DNA of 64,000 bases from Treponema bryantii NK4A124 (GCF_000421345.1 NZ_ATWV01000008.1:1-64000), one strand, 5' to 3'; counted from the first letter of the stretch, positions 47,711 through 57,699 are shown. Numbers and translations: made by a program. Notes: generated from the letters alone by a model not told the origin.

Positions 47711-49018
47711 GTTCCACAGTCCTTCTACAATCTTTCTGAGTTCTGAAGCTCCACTCACAGATGGGCGCTTCAATTCTACAGGCACAAAGCTTGCTTTAAT
47801 TTCCTCAGGCATTTCCGGAGCCTCGCCAATTACGTGGCGGCAGTAATCAGAAGAAAGAGACGGATGATTATACGCAGTCAGAATAAAGGCGCCGTCTTCG
47901 TCATAAACTTCGCTGCAGTTTTCTTTCACCACTGCATAAGCCGAAGCCGTATCCTTATCTGCAAAAATGCCAAATTTCATGTAAAGCTCTTTGGCAGCAG
48001 CATCGCGCTGAGCCTCGCTTACATCACAAGGATAAATGAAGTTTCGCATCATCATTTCGTTTTTGCCAAAGAAAGATTCCAGACGTTCAAGGTTTGCAGG
48101 AACCGCAGGATTTGTTTCACCGCGCTTTTCGAGTTCTACAATAGAATCAAGAACCACAGGTGCACCATTGGCACTTCGCGCAAGTGCTGCTGTAGATGGA
48201 ACATAAAAACCGTTTACAGGAAGGGCAAAACGCCAGCTGTAGAGCCCTGCAATCAGGGAACCGTAATTTCCGGCACCCATTGCGTAATAAAACTCGCCGT
48301 TGAACTTATTCTTTACTTGAGCAAAGGAATAAGGGAAGAAGAAAATCTGTCCGAGAAGTCGGCAGACATTTGTTGTATTAGCAACTGTGAGTCCATGCTG
48401 CTGAACAAAATTGCGGTCTGCAAAGACTTCAGAAATAGCAGCCTTAATCTCTGCCTCACTTCCTTCCATCTCTACCGGGTAAATATTTCCGCCGTTCCAG
48501 GCAAGACTGTCTTCATCAAGACCGCGTACAGTTCCTTTTTTATAAACCAGCACTGCCTTAATATTTTTCTTCCCCTTAAGAAGTTTAGACATAAGGGCAC
48601 CAAGGCCACCGTGGGTAAAGTCAACAAAGACGGCCTTACCCCCCTTAAGCTGCAGGGTAGTTTCCAGATAAGAAACCAGATATGAAACACCATAGTCGCG
48701 GTGACAGCCGGTAAAGCCATGGTACATTTCCATCATAAAAAGACTGCCGTCCAACTGGCGCACAACCGGTGCTACTGGGAAAGCGGCAGTGGCAATAGTT
48801 TCACAAATAATTGGAGAAAATTCTTCGTGCATTAAAGCAGAAGTCAAAGAACCTGCTATAGAAGCAAAAGGTGTAGTTTCATCAATATAATAAATCCAGC
48901 GGCGCATATCTTCGATAGAAGATGGTACAAAAACACCGCCATCGTCCGGAATACAATCCCGAACAGCCTGAGAAAAACTCACCGTTAAATTATTGTTACG
49001 TGTACTTGTAAACTGCAT
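47708..49018 (-). CDS. Threonine synthase homologue lacking the PLP lysine
   Basis: The 436-residue protein follows threonine synthase along its length: TSTRNNNLTVSFSQAV and DDGGVFVP at the start, and MGAGNYGSLIAGLYS matching the phosphate-binding GNFG segment. However, the PLP segment, normally HGPTLAFKD, reads YHGFTGCHRD: R107 stands in place of the Schiff-base lysine. It probably cannot make threonine. The frame is intact and the gene has a good promoter, so it may have a new role. If a normal thrC exists elsewhere, this is a paralogue. Confidence 0.85.
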   Translation of the reverse strand: MQFTSTRNNNLTVSFSQAVRDCIPDDGGVFVPSSIEDMRRWIYYIDETTPFASIAGSLTSALMHEEFSPIICETIATAAFPVAPVVRQLDGSLFMMEMYHGFTGCHRDYGVSYLVSYLETTLQLKGGKAVFVDFTHGGLGALMSKLLKGKKNIKAVLVYKKGTVRGLDEDSLAWNGGNIYPVEMEGSEAEIKAAISEVFADRNFVQQHGLTVANTTNVCRLLGQIFFFPYSFAQVKNKFNGEFYYAMGAGNYGSLIAGLYSWRFALPVNGFYVPSTAALARSANGAPVVLDSIVELEKRGETNPAVPANLERLESFFGKNEMMMRNFIYPCDVSEAQRDAAAKELYMKFGIFADKDTASAYAVVKENCSEVYDEDGAFILTAYNHPSLSSDYCRHVIGEAPEMPEEIKASFVPVELKRPSVSGASELRKIVEGLWN

Positions 49019-49024
49019 GAGGTA

Positions 49025-49053
49025 AGTTTAACTGAAAAAAGGAAATCTAACAA
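49025..49053 (-). promoter_or_regulatory. Promoter of the threonine synthase homologue
   Basis: On the minus strand TTGTTA (49053-49048), 17-base spacer, TAAACT (49030-49025), 6 bases before the ATG. The start of transcription would be the ATG. Confidence 0.6.
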
Positions 49054-49065
49054 TATGGGGGAACT

Positions 49066-49536
49066 TTAATCCTCAATCCCCGGAATATGTTTCTTGAGTT
49101 TTTCCATGAACTCGTCGCCGGTAACGCCTTCGCGCAGGCAGGCAAACATACAGTTGTCGCCGGCTACGGTGCCGAGAACCTCGTCCATATTCAGATTATC
49201 AATTGCATTGCAGACAGTATTTGCATGGCCCGGGAAAGTTTTGATAACAACAATGTTTCCTGAAAAATCAATGCTTACGTAGCCGCGCAGAAAATCCTGA
49301 ACGTAAATCGCCTCGCTTTCGCCGTTTTCGTCCTCACCAGGCAGGGCGTACTTGTAGCCGTTCTGTCCGTCCGGCACCTTACCTACCTTCAAAAGCTTAA
49401 GGTCGCGGCTCAGTGTTGCCTGAGTAACCTCGTAGCCTTCCTTTGTAAGCAGAGAAAGCAAATCATCCTGACTTTCGATAGTATTATTTTTGATGAGATT
49501 TTTTATGGCCTTAAGGCGAGACTGTCGTTCCTTCAT
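49066..49536 (-). CDS. argR: Arginine repressor ArgR
   Basis: The 156-residue protein has the ArgR winged helix (about 1-70, with VTQATLSRDLKLL as recognition helix) and C-terminal arginine-binding hexamer domain (VLGTVAGDNCMF, near residue 125). It represses arginine biosynthesis when arginine is present. TGTATAAATATACA overlaps its own start region, consistent with self-control. No Shine-Dalgarno; TATATT ends 8 bases before the ATG. Confidence 0.95.
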   Translation of the reverse strand: MKERQSRLKAIKNLIKNNTIESQDDLLSLLTKEGYEVTQATLSRDLKLLKVGKVPDGQNGYKYALPGEDENGESEAIYVQDFLRGYVSIDFSGNIVVIKTFPGHANTVCNAIDNLNMDEVLGTVAGDNCMFACLREGVTGDEFMEKLKKHIPGIED

Positions 49537-49538
49537 AA

Positions 49539-49552
49539 TGTATAAATATACA
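49539..49552. promoter_or_regulatory. ARG-box-like palindrome at argR start
   Basis: TGTATA-AA-TATACA is a perfect 14-base palindrome ending three bases before the argR ATG and covering its -10 box (49545-49550). It resembles half-sites of ARG boxes. Confidence 0.55.
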
Positions 49553-49596
49553 CTTTTTATGCATTTTCTTCAAGTTTAGAAAAATCAGCGAAAAAG

Positions 49597-51822
49597 TCAG
49601 CGGATTCTTATATCCGTCAAAGCAACCTGGTCACCGGAAAAAGCAACAAAAATATCTTTATTTCCGCTTTTTACCCTTGTAGTATTCTGTATGAAGATGC
49701 CTTTATTTTGTGTTCTCAGCACTACTTCGCTGCCATTTTTCATAAACTCAATCTGGCATTCATAACCTGCTTTATTAATCTCCTCCCAGTCTTCCCAGCT
49801 TGTAAAGCTTTCGGTTTTCTTCATAATAAAATCATTTTCTGCATTTTCATTTGAACCGTTTTCTTCGCCATCGAATTTAACCATTGCATATTCACAATAA
49901 TTGTTTCCGTAGACCTTTCCGTCATCTGAATAATAAAGAAGAATGTAAGGGCAATGCCATACAAGATTTGCATCAGGAAGGCTCTGGGCATGGAAGAAAA
50001 TCTTCATATTATTTTTTACTTCAACTCCCTGAGTAAACTGACCAAGAGGTTTTACAATCTGAACATTTGGAATATCAGACTCAATTCTGTTTATATAATT
50101 CAGTTTTTCAGCAATGCGAGGAATATCATTTTCTCCTGCAAGCTGGCTTGTATGCTCAATTTTAATATTGCTGATATGTACATTCTCGCCGGTAATTCCG
50201 ACAAAGGCAGATTTTGATGCACTAGGCAAAGCAACAATTGTCTCAAAGCTTTTTGCAGGCCCCTGCATTTTCAGTAACAGATGATCTTCAAAACGTCCAG
50301 CTGTAATTGTATAAAGATTCGGATTTTCTGCTCCACCTTCTCTTTCATTCCTGATTTCCATATTTCTCGCACTTGTAGAAATATAATGGGCATCAAACCA
50401 GACTTCGCCGTATTCAATATATTTGTGCGATTCAATTGTCTGTTGAGTTTTCTGAACCTTTTCATCTGAAGAATCAAAAATAATTATTGAAGGCAGAGAA
50501 AACCTTGCATCTTTATCGAATACGCTGCAATCGAAGCAAATCTCTGTAACATTCTGCAGAACAGGGATTCCAGAAGTAACCTCTTCACGATAATTATGAC
50601 ACTCCAGTTCCGTCTGCATTTCTTCATCAGCTTTTTCAAAAGTCCCTTTATTTGTTTCACTGTCTAAAAGCTGTACTGTAAGCTTTGCATAAAGAGGATC
50701 ATACTTTCTGCCTGCTTCCCGTATAAAATAATCGCGCACATAAAAAGGCGGTATAGTAGGATCATTAATCATTTTATCATAATCCTTTGCAACCGTTACA
50801 ATTCTTGAATATTCAGGCTGGCTTTCATCATAATCTTTGCCGACAAACTGCGCCGTCTCCCTCAAGTATGGAAAGGCCTTAATAAAACTAAGAGCCTCTT
50901 CTCCAGCATCAAAGCAACATCCTGCATAATAAACCTTATCGCACTCATCTTCGCTTTTACCATTTCGTCTGGCCAGTTCTCTTGCCGTAAGTGCAATACG
51001 CTCTGCACGCCCCTTCTGGGCACTGTTATTCTTCTCTAACACACTGGCCATAGCCTGAACTGCCTGTCCAAAAATACTCTTCATTTTTTCCTGTTCAGTT
51101 TTGAAGGATTGAATTTCAATTTCATGAGCCTTATCAACAGCTGCGTTAACATCGAGATAAGCAAAGAAGTAAAGAAAAACAGAAACCAGAACCATTACCA
51201 TATTAACAATGGAAATTCCGTATGTGAAAATCTGGATAATTCCTGTAATCAAGGGAAGAAAAATAAAAAGAGCAACTGCCGTAAAAATAAATTTACTGAA
51301 GCTTTTTCTATGTTTAATAATTGCAGTGTACTGAATCAGAGGGCAAACCACAGGAATTATGTAGGCAATCAGAAAGCCCTTTCCCCGGTGATAACAATTC
51401 ATATAATCAAAATAATAATACAAATGAGTGAAAGCAGAAACAATCGCAAGCATCATTCCTGCAAAGGCTGCAAAACCGGTAAAGACAAGACGACGTGGAA
51501 TTTTAGTAAGCTGCCCCTCGTTTAATACTAAATCAATAATATAAAAGTTAAATACAAATACTGTGGTACTGGTCAGGAAAAAGACCATGAAGTTTGAAAG
51601 ACGAACCATTATATAGCCAATTGACTCCGTATTACCGGCATAAATATAGGCCAGTCTGTCAAAGAAAAGCAGCAGGGTTGCCACAACCTCAATACATATT
51701 AAAATCCATTTACGACGGGTTGAAAGAAATTTTGTAAGAAAGAGCATTATGGTCATTGTTGCACAGGCAGCGCAAAGACAGAGCATAATATTCATCTGAT
51801 GATTACGAATAAAATCAAACAT
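49597..51822 (-). CDS. Membrane protein with degenerate HD-GYP and C-terminal beta domain
   Basis: About seven membrane helices (residues 10-225, like 7TM sensor domains) and a coiled coil lead into a region (about 265-400) whose helix order follows HD-GYP proteins, but catalytic motifs are gone: HDIGK is replaced by AGCCFDAGE and no GYP is present. Residues about 430-741 are beta-rich (YTITAGRFEDHLLLKMQG, VHISNIKIEHTS), perhaps a sugar- or ligand-binding domain. It is the last gene of an operon with an intact HD-GYP protein. ATG 51822 has GAGAGG seven bases upstream and is preferred to the ATG two codons earlier. Confidence 0.75.
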   Translation of the reverse strand: MFDFIRNHQMNIMLCLCAACATMTIMLFLTKFLSTRRKWILICIEVVATLLLFFDRLAYIYAGNTESIGYIMVRLSNFMVFFLTSTTVFVFNFYIIDLVLNEGQLTKIPRRLVFTGFAAFAGMMLAIVSAFTHLYYYFDYMNCYHRGKGFLIAYIIPVVCPLIQYTAIIKHRKSFSKFIFTAVALFIFLPLITGIIQIFTYGISIVNMVMVLVSVFLYFFAYLDVNAAVDKAHEIEIQSFKTEQEKMKSIFGQAVQAMASVLEKNNSAQKGRAERIALTARELARRNGKSEDECDKVYYAGCCFDAGEEALSFIKAFPYLRETAQFVGKDYDESQPEYSRIVTVAKDYDKMINDPTIPPFYVRDYFIREAGRKYDPLYAKLTVQLLDSETNKGTFEKADEEMQTELECHNYREEVTSGIPVLQNVTEICFDCSVFDKDARFSLPSIIIFDSSDEKVQKTQQTIESHKYIEYGEVWFDAHYISTSARNMEIRNEREGGAENPNLYTITAGRFEDHLLLKMQGPAKSFETIVALPSASKSAFVGITGENVHISNIKIEHTSQLAGENDIPRIAEKLNYINRIESDIPNVQIVKPLGQFTQGVEVKNNMKIFFHAQSLPDANLVWHCPYILLYYSDDGKVYGNNYCEYAMVKFDGEENGSNENAENDFIMKKTESFTSWEDWEEINKAGYECQIEFMKNGSEVVLRTQNKGIFIQNTTRVKSGNKDIFVAFSGDQVALTDIRIR

Positions 51823-51835
51823 CTTCATTCCTCTC

Positions 51836-54800
51836 TTATTGCATTTTCGGATTTTCCATCATCTCTTTTGGAAGATGTTTCATAATGGTCTTCTCCAGAA
51901 GCTCCGGATCAACCGGAAGAGCAATTGTTCCAAAGAAGCCCTTCTCTTTATAATAGTTTTCATCAACAGAAGAATTTTCTGTAATGATATAAATCGGAAG
52001 CTCCGTCTTTAATTCTTTTATCTTGCTGATAACTTCATCAACCTTGTTTTCATCATTTTCAAAAAGTAATTCATCTATGAAGGCGATATTGAATGATGTG
52101 TCACGCAGCTTGTCTGTAAACTCCTGGCGGCTGTAGGCACGGGTTACAAAAACCTTAGTTGCCTTCAGAAGATTATCAAGTACATTGAGATTATCAAGAT
52201 TTTCGCTGGCAACCATAACGTCTGCATCAGGCGCAATAAACTCCGGAACATAAGTTCCTCTCTGAACCGCTTCTTCTGATTCAATAAAGGTTCCGATAGG
52301 CTTTGCATCTATAATTTTTTGTGTAAGAGTAAAAATAAATGTAGAGCCTTTTCCTACCTCACTTGTGCAAACAAGCACACCGCCCATAAGCTCTGCAAAG
52401 CGTCTTGAAATATCAAGTCCAAGACCTGTTTTTAAGTGAAGTTCTCTTGCATCTTTTTCAAAGGCACCATAAGCATCAAAAATAGTTTCGATAATCTCCG
52501 GCGGCATTCCTCCTCCGGTATCCTTTACAGTAATGCAAAGATCGCAGCTATCGTTAGTACGGCCTTCCATAGAAATCTTAAAATCAATATGGCCTGCCAT
52601 TGTATACTTAATTGCGTTTATAAAAAGATTCAAAAGAATCTGCTTGATTTTTCCTACATCGCCGTAAAGACGGCAAGGGAGCATCTGATCTATATCAATA
52701 TTTAAGTTCAGGCCTTTTGAAAGATTTTTCTGGCGGGCCGGAATAATTACAGAACGCAAAAGATTCTGAACATCATATTCGGTTTCGCGTACAGTTATTT
52801 TTCCAGATTCAATTCGAGATATTTCAAGTAAGTCATTAACCAGAGTCAAAAGAGCTTCTGCTGCTTCGTGAACGCTGATACCATAACTCATTATTGAAGA
52901 GTGATAGTTCTTCGGAACATCCTTAGAATCCTCGCGAAGAATCATCTCATTCATTCCCATAATCGTATTAATTGGAGTTATGATTTCCTTAGACATGTTT
53001 GAAAGAAAGCGGGACTTTGTTTTGTTTGCACGCTCTGCTTCAGCCTTTGCATTTTGCAGCTGTCTGTACTGATTCAAAATGACTGTAGACTTCATAACCC
53101 GCCATACAATAAATGCAGCAGCAAGAATAAGGAGCACAATGAGAATAAACTTAAATTCCATAAGCTCCGTTAGACGGAAGCGCTTAATGATTGAGAAGGT
53201 ATTGTCCAGCAGAATATCATTTTTATTCTGACTAAGAACCTGAATATGGAAAGTGTAATAACCATAAGAAAGATTTGTGTATTCAAGAGATGAAAGCTCA
53301 TTACGGTTTACAGTTATACCATCGTCTTTTGCCCCCTCAAGATAAACCCTTACAGGAGGATTTGACATGGTATAATCCATAACAGAAGCTGTAATTTTTA
53401 TTCGCTCATCTGATGCAGGAATAATGTATGTGCCGTTTTGTGTTGGAAGTATTTTTTTGTTACCGCAGTAAACGGACTTCACCCCTGTTTTAATCTGAAT
53501 TTTCTGTTCAAGATAATTATTTATATTTACACAGGAAACACCTTCGCGACAGGAAAGATAAAGATTTCCATTTTCATCTAAAGCACTATAGGAGTTACTG
53601 GTAACAGAACTCGGAAGTCCGTTTGCAAGTGTATAAAGTTTGTAATCACTAACAGAATCTGAAAGTAAATCATCTATATTTGCAGTATAAATTCCGCAGG
53701 AAGCGAGAACCCACATTTCATTGTTATCATTCTGATAAAGATCGTAGTTATTGTTATAAGGGAAGCTGTTTACCGATTTTACTCTTCCTCCCTTCAGATA
53801 CTGAATTGAGTTAGAAGTAACTAACCAGATAACATCATGCTTTTTATCCTTTTTGATGCGCATTACTACATCGCTCGTAAGCCCGTCATCGCGCCCGATT
53901 CTTTGGATAATATTTCCGGTAACAACGTAAATTCCGTCGCCATCTGTGCCCAGGTAGATTTTGCCGTCTTCAGCTTCTTCAACCGAAAGAATTACTGAGT
54001 TTTTAATAATTTCATTTTTACCCAGAGATGCTATAACTTTTTGATTTTTGATAATTGAAAAACCGTCGTTCGTTCCGCAGAGAATTGTGTTATTTTCTGC
54101 GACCTTTATAGCTCGTATCTGATTATTTGCCATTCCTTCATTTGTTGTAAAGGCGGTAATCCTTCCATCCGGGAACTGGCAGACAAGTCCTTTATTATTT
54201 GTAAAGGTTCCAATCCAGAGATTCTTATCATGATCTTCTACAATACAGCGGATTCTTGAATCACCTATATATTCAGTAAGAGAATTGTTAATTACATTTT
54301 TGTTTTTATCCAGAATTTTGAGCCCCGACTCTGTTCCAATATACAAAAGCCCATTATGCAGACAGGTTGTATTTACAGTTTTTTTAGGAAGCTTTGCCTC
54401 TTCTGTTATATTTACAAAATTATTTGCAACAATTTTCATTACGCCCTGTGTTGAAGAACAGGCCCAGATATTACCCTGATAATCTGAAGTAAACATTTCT
54501 ATTGAACCATTCATTGGCAGATTAGAAACGACGTTCACTTTATTATCCTGATCAAGATATGCAATCTGTGTTCTTGAACAAATCCAGATTCTGAAACAGT
54601 CATAAGAAATCCACTGAACACTTTTTATCGGCGAAATATCTATTTCCTGCAATTCACTGCTTTTCTTTCCAAAGTCACCATAATAGATTTTTCCGCCTTC
54701 ACAGCAAAGATATACCTTTCCTTCATTTACAGGGTCTGCAAGGAGAGTTGTTATTTTAGGCATATCAAGCTCGGCACTTGTATAGATTTCAGAAACATTT

Positions 54801-55435
54801 CGTTTCTTTACAGAGAAGACAATTCCGTTTGTAGTGTGTCCGTAAATTGTTCCACTTGAATCAGAATCAAGTTTTAAGATTCTTTCTGTATTTAAAACTG
54901 CATCAGAAAGATGATACAAAAGTCCATTTTCTTTGATAAAGGCAAGACCGGAGGTTGTGGCAATAAAAATATTACCTTCTTTATCTTCAGCAAAATTTCT
55001 AATGGAAGATGAAGGAAGCCCATCTTTATAGGTGTACTGACGGATATCTTCACCATCAATTAAAACAACACCGTTATCATTTGTTCCAACCCAGATGCGT
55101 CCTTTACTGTCTTCATAAAAAGCGCGCCCACTTGTAAGGCCGTTTGCAGTTGGCAGGCGCTCAAAGATATTTCCGTCATAACGTATAATGCCGCTGTAAC
55201 CACCAATCCATATATTACCGGTTCTGGAACCTAAGATACAATTTGCATCTGATGTAGGGAGTCCGTTACTTGCATCATATATCATGCTTGTATAACCAAG
55301 GTCAGGATACTGTTTAATTACAGCATAACCTCCGCCCTGAGCAGAAACTGATGATACAAGAGCTGTAAAAAACAGACATATAAAAAAATATTTAAGAGTA
55401 CTGAGACGGGCTTTAGTCAGCAAGGTTGCCTCCAT
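51836..55435 (-). CDS. Hybrid sensor kinase homologue without the phospho-histidine
   Basis: A signal helix (about 12-33) is followed by two-component beta-propeller repeats (Reg_prop, about 50-640, NGLPTSDANCILGSRTGNIWIG), a Y_Y_Y domain (about 650-750), one membrane helix (about 762-782) and a kinase core. The H box reads SNMSKEIITP: K816 (codon at 52990-52988) replaces the phosphorylated histidine. The ATPase domain looks usable (NLFINAIKYT, VKDTGGGMP, TGLGLDISR). The final receiver keeps D in AFIDELL but has lost the acidic pair and lysine. So this is a pseudokinase, perhaps an allosteric partner. A TTG at 55423 with GGAGG before it is an alternative start; the ATG overlaps the upstream gene by 23 bases. 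Confidence 0.88.
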   Translation of the reverse strand: MEATLLTKARLSTLKYFFICLFFTALVSSVSAQGGGYAVIKQYPDLGYTSMIYDASNGLPTSDANCILGSRTGNIWIGGYSGIIRYDGNIFERLPTANGLTSGRAFYEDSKGRIWVGTNDNGVVLIDGEDIRQYTYKDGLPSSSIRNFAEDKEGNIFIATTSGLAFIKENGLLYHLSDAVLNTERILKLDSDSSGTIYGHTTNGIVFSVKKRNVSEIYTSAELDMPKITTLLADPVNEGKVYLCCEGGKIYYGDFGKKSSELQEIDISPIKSVQWISYDCFRIWICSRTQIAYLDQDNKVNVVSNLPMNGSIEMFTSDYQGNIWACSSTQGVMKIVANNFVNITEEAKLPKKTVNTTCLHNGLLYIGTESGLKILDKNKNVINNSLTEYIGDSRIRCIVEDHDKNLWIGTFTNNKGLVCQFPDGRITAFTTNEGMANNQIRAIKVAENNTILCGTNDGFSIIKNQKVIASLGKNEIIKNSVILSVEEAEDGKIYLGTDGDGIYVVTGNIIQRIGRDDGLTSDVVMRIKKDKKHDVIWLVTSNSIQYLKGGRVKSVNSFPYNNNYDLYQNDNNEMWVLASCGIYTANIDDLLSDSVSDYKLYTLANGLPSSVTSNSYSALDENGNLYLSCREGVSCVNINNYLEQKIQIKTGVKSVYCGNKKILPTQNGTYIIPASDERIKITASVMDYTMSNPPVRVYLEGAKDDGITVNRNELSSLEYTNLSYGYYTFHIQVLSQNKNDILLDNTFSIIKRFRLTELMEFKFILIVLLILAAAFIVWRVMKSTVILNQYRQLQNAKAEAERANKTKSRFLSNMSKEIITPINTIMGMNEMILREDSKDVPKNYHSSIMSYGISVHEAAEALLTLVNDLLEISRIESGKITVRETEYDVQNLLRSVIIPARQKNLSKGLNLNIDIDQMLPCRLYGDVGKIKQILLNLFINAIKYTMAGHIDFKISMEGRTNDSCDLCITVKDTGGGMPPEIIETIFDAYGAFEKDARELHLKTGLGLDISRRFAELMGGVLVCTSEVGKGSTFIFTLTQKIIDAKPIGTFIESEEAVQRGTYVPEFIAPDADVMVASENLDNLNVLDNLLKATKVFVTRAYSRQEFTDKLRDTSFNIAFIDELLFENDENKVDEVISKIKELKTELPIYIITENSSVDENYYKEKGFFGTIALPVDPELLEKTIMKHLPKEMMENPKMQ

Positions 55436-57533
55436 GATATTTCTTCAGAATCATTTTAACTTCATCAAGAGAATCCATAAAAACTTCTACGCATTTTGGA
55501 TCGAACTGACTGCCGCTACCCTCCTGCAAAATTGCAAGAGCTTTTTCGAGAGGAAAGGCCGGCTTATAAACACGGGGAGAAGCAAGGGCATCAAAAACAT
55601 CAGCGACTGCCATAATGCGGGCAGAAAGAGGAATTACCTCTCCATGCAGTCCTTCCGGATACCCCTTACCATCCCAGCGTTCATGGTGGTAGGCCGCCAT
55701 ATTGCGGGCTTCCTTAAGATAGTTTTCACCTTGAACTGTAGAAATTGCCTTTTCGAGAATTTCCTTACCGGCTGTTGTGTGAGTTTTCATTATTGCAAAT
55801 TCTTCGTCGGTAAGTTTTCCAGGTTTATTTAAAATGGTATCTGAAATATTGATTTTTCCAACATCGTGAAGAGGTGCAGAACGCACTACATCTGACATAA
55901 ACTTTGGAGTTATTTTCTGAGGATAATAGCCCTTTTTCTTTAAGCCCTCTACGATAATTTTTACATAAGCGGAAGTTTTTTGAACATGGGCACCTGTGTC
56001 CGAGTCGCGGCTTTCAACCATATCTGCCATTGTAATAATAAGGCCGTCCTGCATTGTCAGGGTAGATTCAGAAAGTCTGCGGATATCGCGGATCTGTTCT
56101 GTCTGGCTCAGGGTCATACGACAAATTGCATCGTAGAGTTTCTGTATTTCGTCTCCGCTTTGAATATTAAGCGAACGGATAATCTTTACATTTTCTTCAA
56201 GAGTTTTCTGATCCTCGGCAGAATCTGAAAAGCGGTCTACGCAGGCAGCAATTGCACTGATTGGGAAAGACATATTATTTCCAATAGACCAGATTGTGTA
56301 AGAAATAATAAGAATAAAGAAGCCTGCCATAATAAGGAAAACTTTTACGATGAAGACTCCTGTATATCCTGCAACATATCTCATAGAAACATCTGCACCA
56401 ATATAACAGACAGTTTTTCCATCTTCATTTGCAACAGGTTTGTAAATACTAAGCAGCCAGCCAAAAATATTATCAGACTCTACCGGAGCGATTTCTTTTC
56501 CTTCAAAAAGTTCCGGAAGATACTGCCCGAACTCTTTATCAAAAGAAACAAGTTCTCCAGGTGCATAAGGCTCTTCTTCATCGGTATCAAAAATAAAACG
56601 GCAGCCATTTTCTTCAATTCGTAAAACGTAAAGATAAGTAATATCATCAAAGCCTTTCAGTATTTTAGAAAGCTGCTGCAGTGTTTCATTATATCCGTCT
56701 GCTTCTTTTCCATATTTCAGATAATCGTCTATTCTCTCTGTATCAAGATAATCTGCTGCAAGATTTACACAGCTATAGGCTCTCTGAGTCTTTTCTTTTT
56801 TAGTGGTATCAAAATACAGACGCAAAGCAATTGCTTCTGTTAGGAAAACAAGAATCATGGATGCAATAACAAAGGTCAGAACTATTTTTGTATGAAGGGG
56901 ATTCTTCACATTTCTGTGATTCTCTGCAAGATATTGCCTTGCACTTTCAGAGAGGTCACCATCACTTGCAATAATTTTTTTAGGAATAAAGAGGCGAAGA
57001 AGAAAGACAAAAATACAGATAACCCACTTTTCCAGAAAGTAGAGCATGAAGTTTGTTATACAAAAGGAAAGCAGATATGGCACAGATGCAGCAGAAGAAA
57101 AAGCCAGTGCATTTTTTGCTATAAGCGAAGTATCATCCAGACCGTTAAGGCAATATTGAATAATTGACACAGAAAGGCTTGATATCAATGCTGTCAAAGG
57201 AACATATATAAAGAGTTTTCCAATCTGCTTAAATGAATCTCTTCTTAAAAAGAATAAAGTGATAACTATAATTACAGCATTAAATGATGAAAAGTACATT
57301 GCCGGCCAGTAAAAAAATGAACAAAGGACACTGGTAATAACTGCCGTACAGATGGCCGGGAAAAGAGCTCCCGTAATTGCGACAACCGCAATGGTTCCGA
57401 TAGTATCTAAAAACAAGGGCAGCCCAAGCCTGTACATTATATAAGAAAAAATTACATTTACTATAATTCCGCAAATCGAGATGATAAAACGTCGGGAGCG
57501 GAGTGTCAGTTTTGTTTTAGCAAGCTTATTCAT
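55413..57533 (-). CDS. Membrane-bound HD-GYP phosphodiesterase
   Basis: The 706-residue protein has about six N-terminal membrane helices (15-185), another helix (about 218-238), an extracytoplasmic sensing domain (about 240-400), a helix (about 405-428), a HAMP-like stretch and a complete HD-GYP domain (about 500-690) with HDVGK, HTTAGKEIL and HHERWDGKGYPEGLHG. It should hydrolyse cyclic di-GMP in response to an outside signal. First gene of a three-gene operon with two catalytically degenerate signalling proteins. TATAAT lies 12 bases before the ATG; no Shine-Dalgarno. Confidence 0.92.
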   Translation of the reverse strand: MNKLAKTKLTLRSRRFIISICGIIVNVIFSYIMYRLGLPLFLDTIGTIAVVAITGALFPAICTAVITSVLCSFFYWPAMYFSSFNAVIIVITLFFLRRDSFKQIGKLFIYVPLTALISSLSVSIIQYCLNGLDDTSLIAKNALAFSSAASVPYLLSFCITNFMLYFLEKWVICIFVFLLRLFIPKKIIASDGDLSESARQYLAENHRNVKNPLHTKIVLTFVIASMILVFLTEAIALRLYFDTTKKEKTQRAYSCVNLAADYLDTERIDDYLKYGKEADGYNETLQQLSKILKGFDDITYLYVLRIEENGCRFIFDTDEEEPYAPGELVSFDKEFGQYLPELFEGKEIAPVESDNIFGWLLSIYKPVANEDGKTVCYIGADVSMRYVAGYTGVFIVKVFLIMAGFFILIISYTIWSIGNNMSFPISAIAACVDRFSDSAEDQKTLEENVKIIRSLNIQSGDEIQKLYDAICRMTLSQTEQIRDIRRLSESTLTMQDGLIITMADMVESRDSDTGAHVQKTSAYVKIIVEGLKKKGYYPQKITPKFMSDVVRSAPLHDVGKINISDTILNKPGKLTDEEFAIMKTHTTAGKEILEKAISTVQGENYLKEARNMAAYHHERWDGKGYPEGLHGEVIPLSARIMAVADVFDALASPRVYKPAFPLEKALAILQEGSGSQFDPKCVEVFMDSLDEVKMILKKYHGGNLAD

Positions 57534-57589
57534 CGTAATTCATTAATTATACCACCACTAATATAATTCTACAAAATTTAAAAAAACAT

Positions 57590-57624
57590 AAAAAAAGCGG
57601 ATGCTTAATACTTAAGCATCCGCT
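57590..57624 (-). terminator. Terminator of pgi
   Basis: Read on the minus strand, GCGGATGCTTAA pairs with TTAAGCATCCGC around a 3-4 base loop and is followed by a T-run, a classic intrinsic terminator. Confidence 0.9.
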
Positions 57625-57628
57625 CTAG

Positions 57629-57690
57629 ATTGTCGGGTCAAGCCCGACAATGACATTTATTGTCATTCCCGGGCTTGACCCGGGAATCTG
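57629..57690. repeat. Two dispersed palindromes
   Basis: ATTGTCGGG-TCAAG-CCCGACAAT (57629-57651) and TTCCCGGG-CTTGA-CCCGGGAA (57666-57686) stand side by side between pgi and its terminator. Confidence 0.8.
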
Positions 57691-57699
57691 CACATATCA

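Noticed and set aside
47834-48685. Antisense open frame (283 codons) inside the threonine synthase homologue
   Set aside because: The sense frame has full family similarity; the opposite frame shows none.
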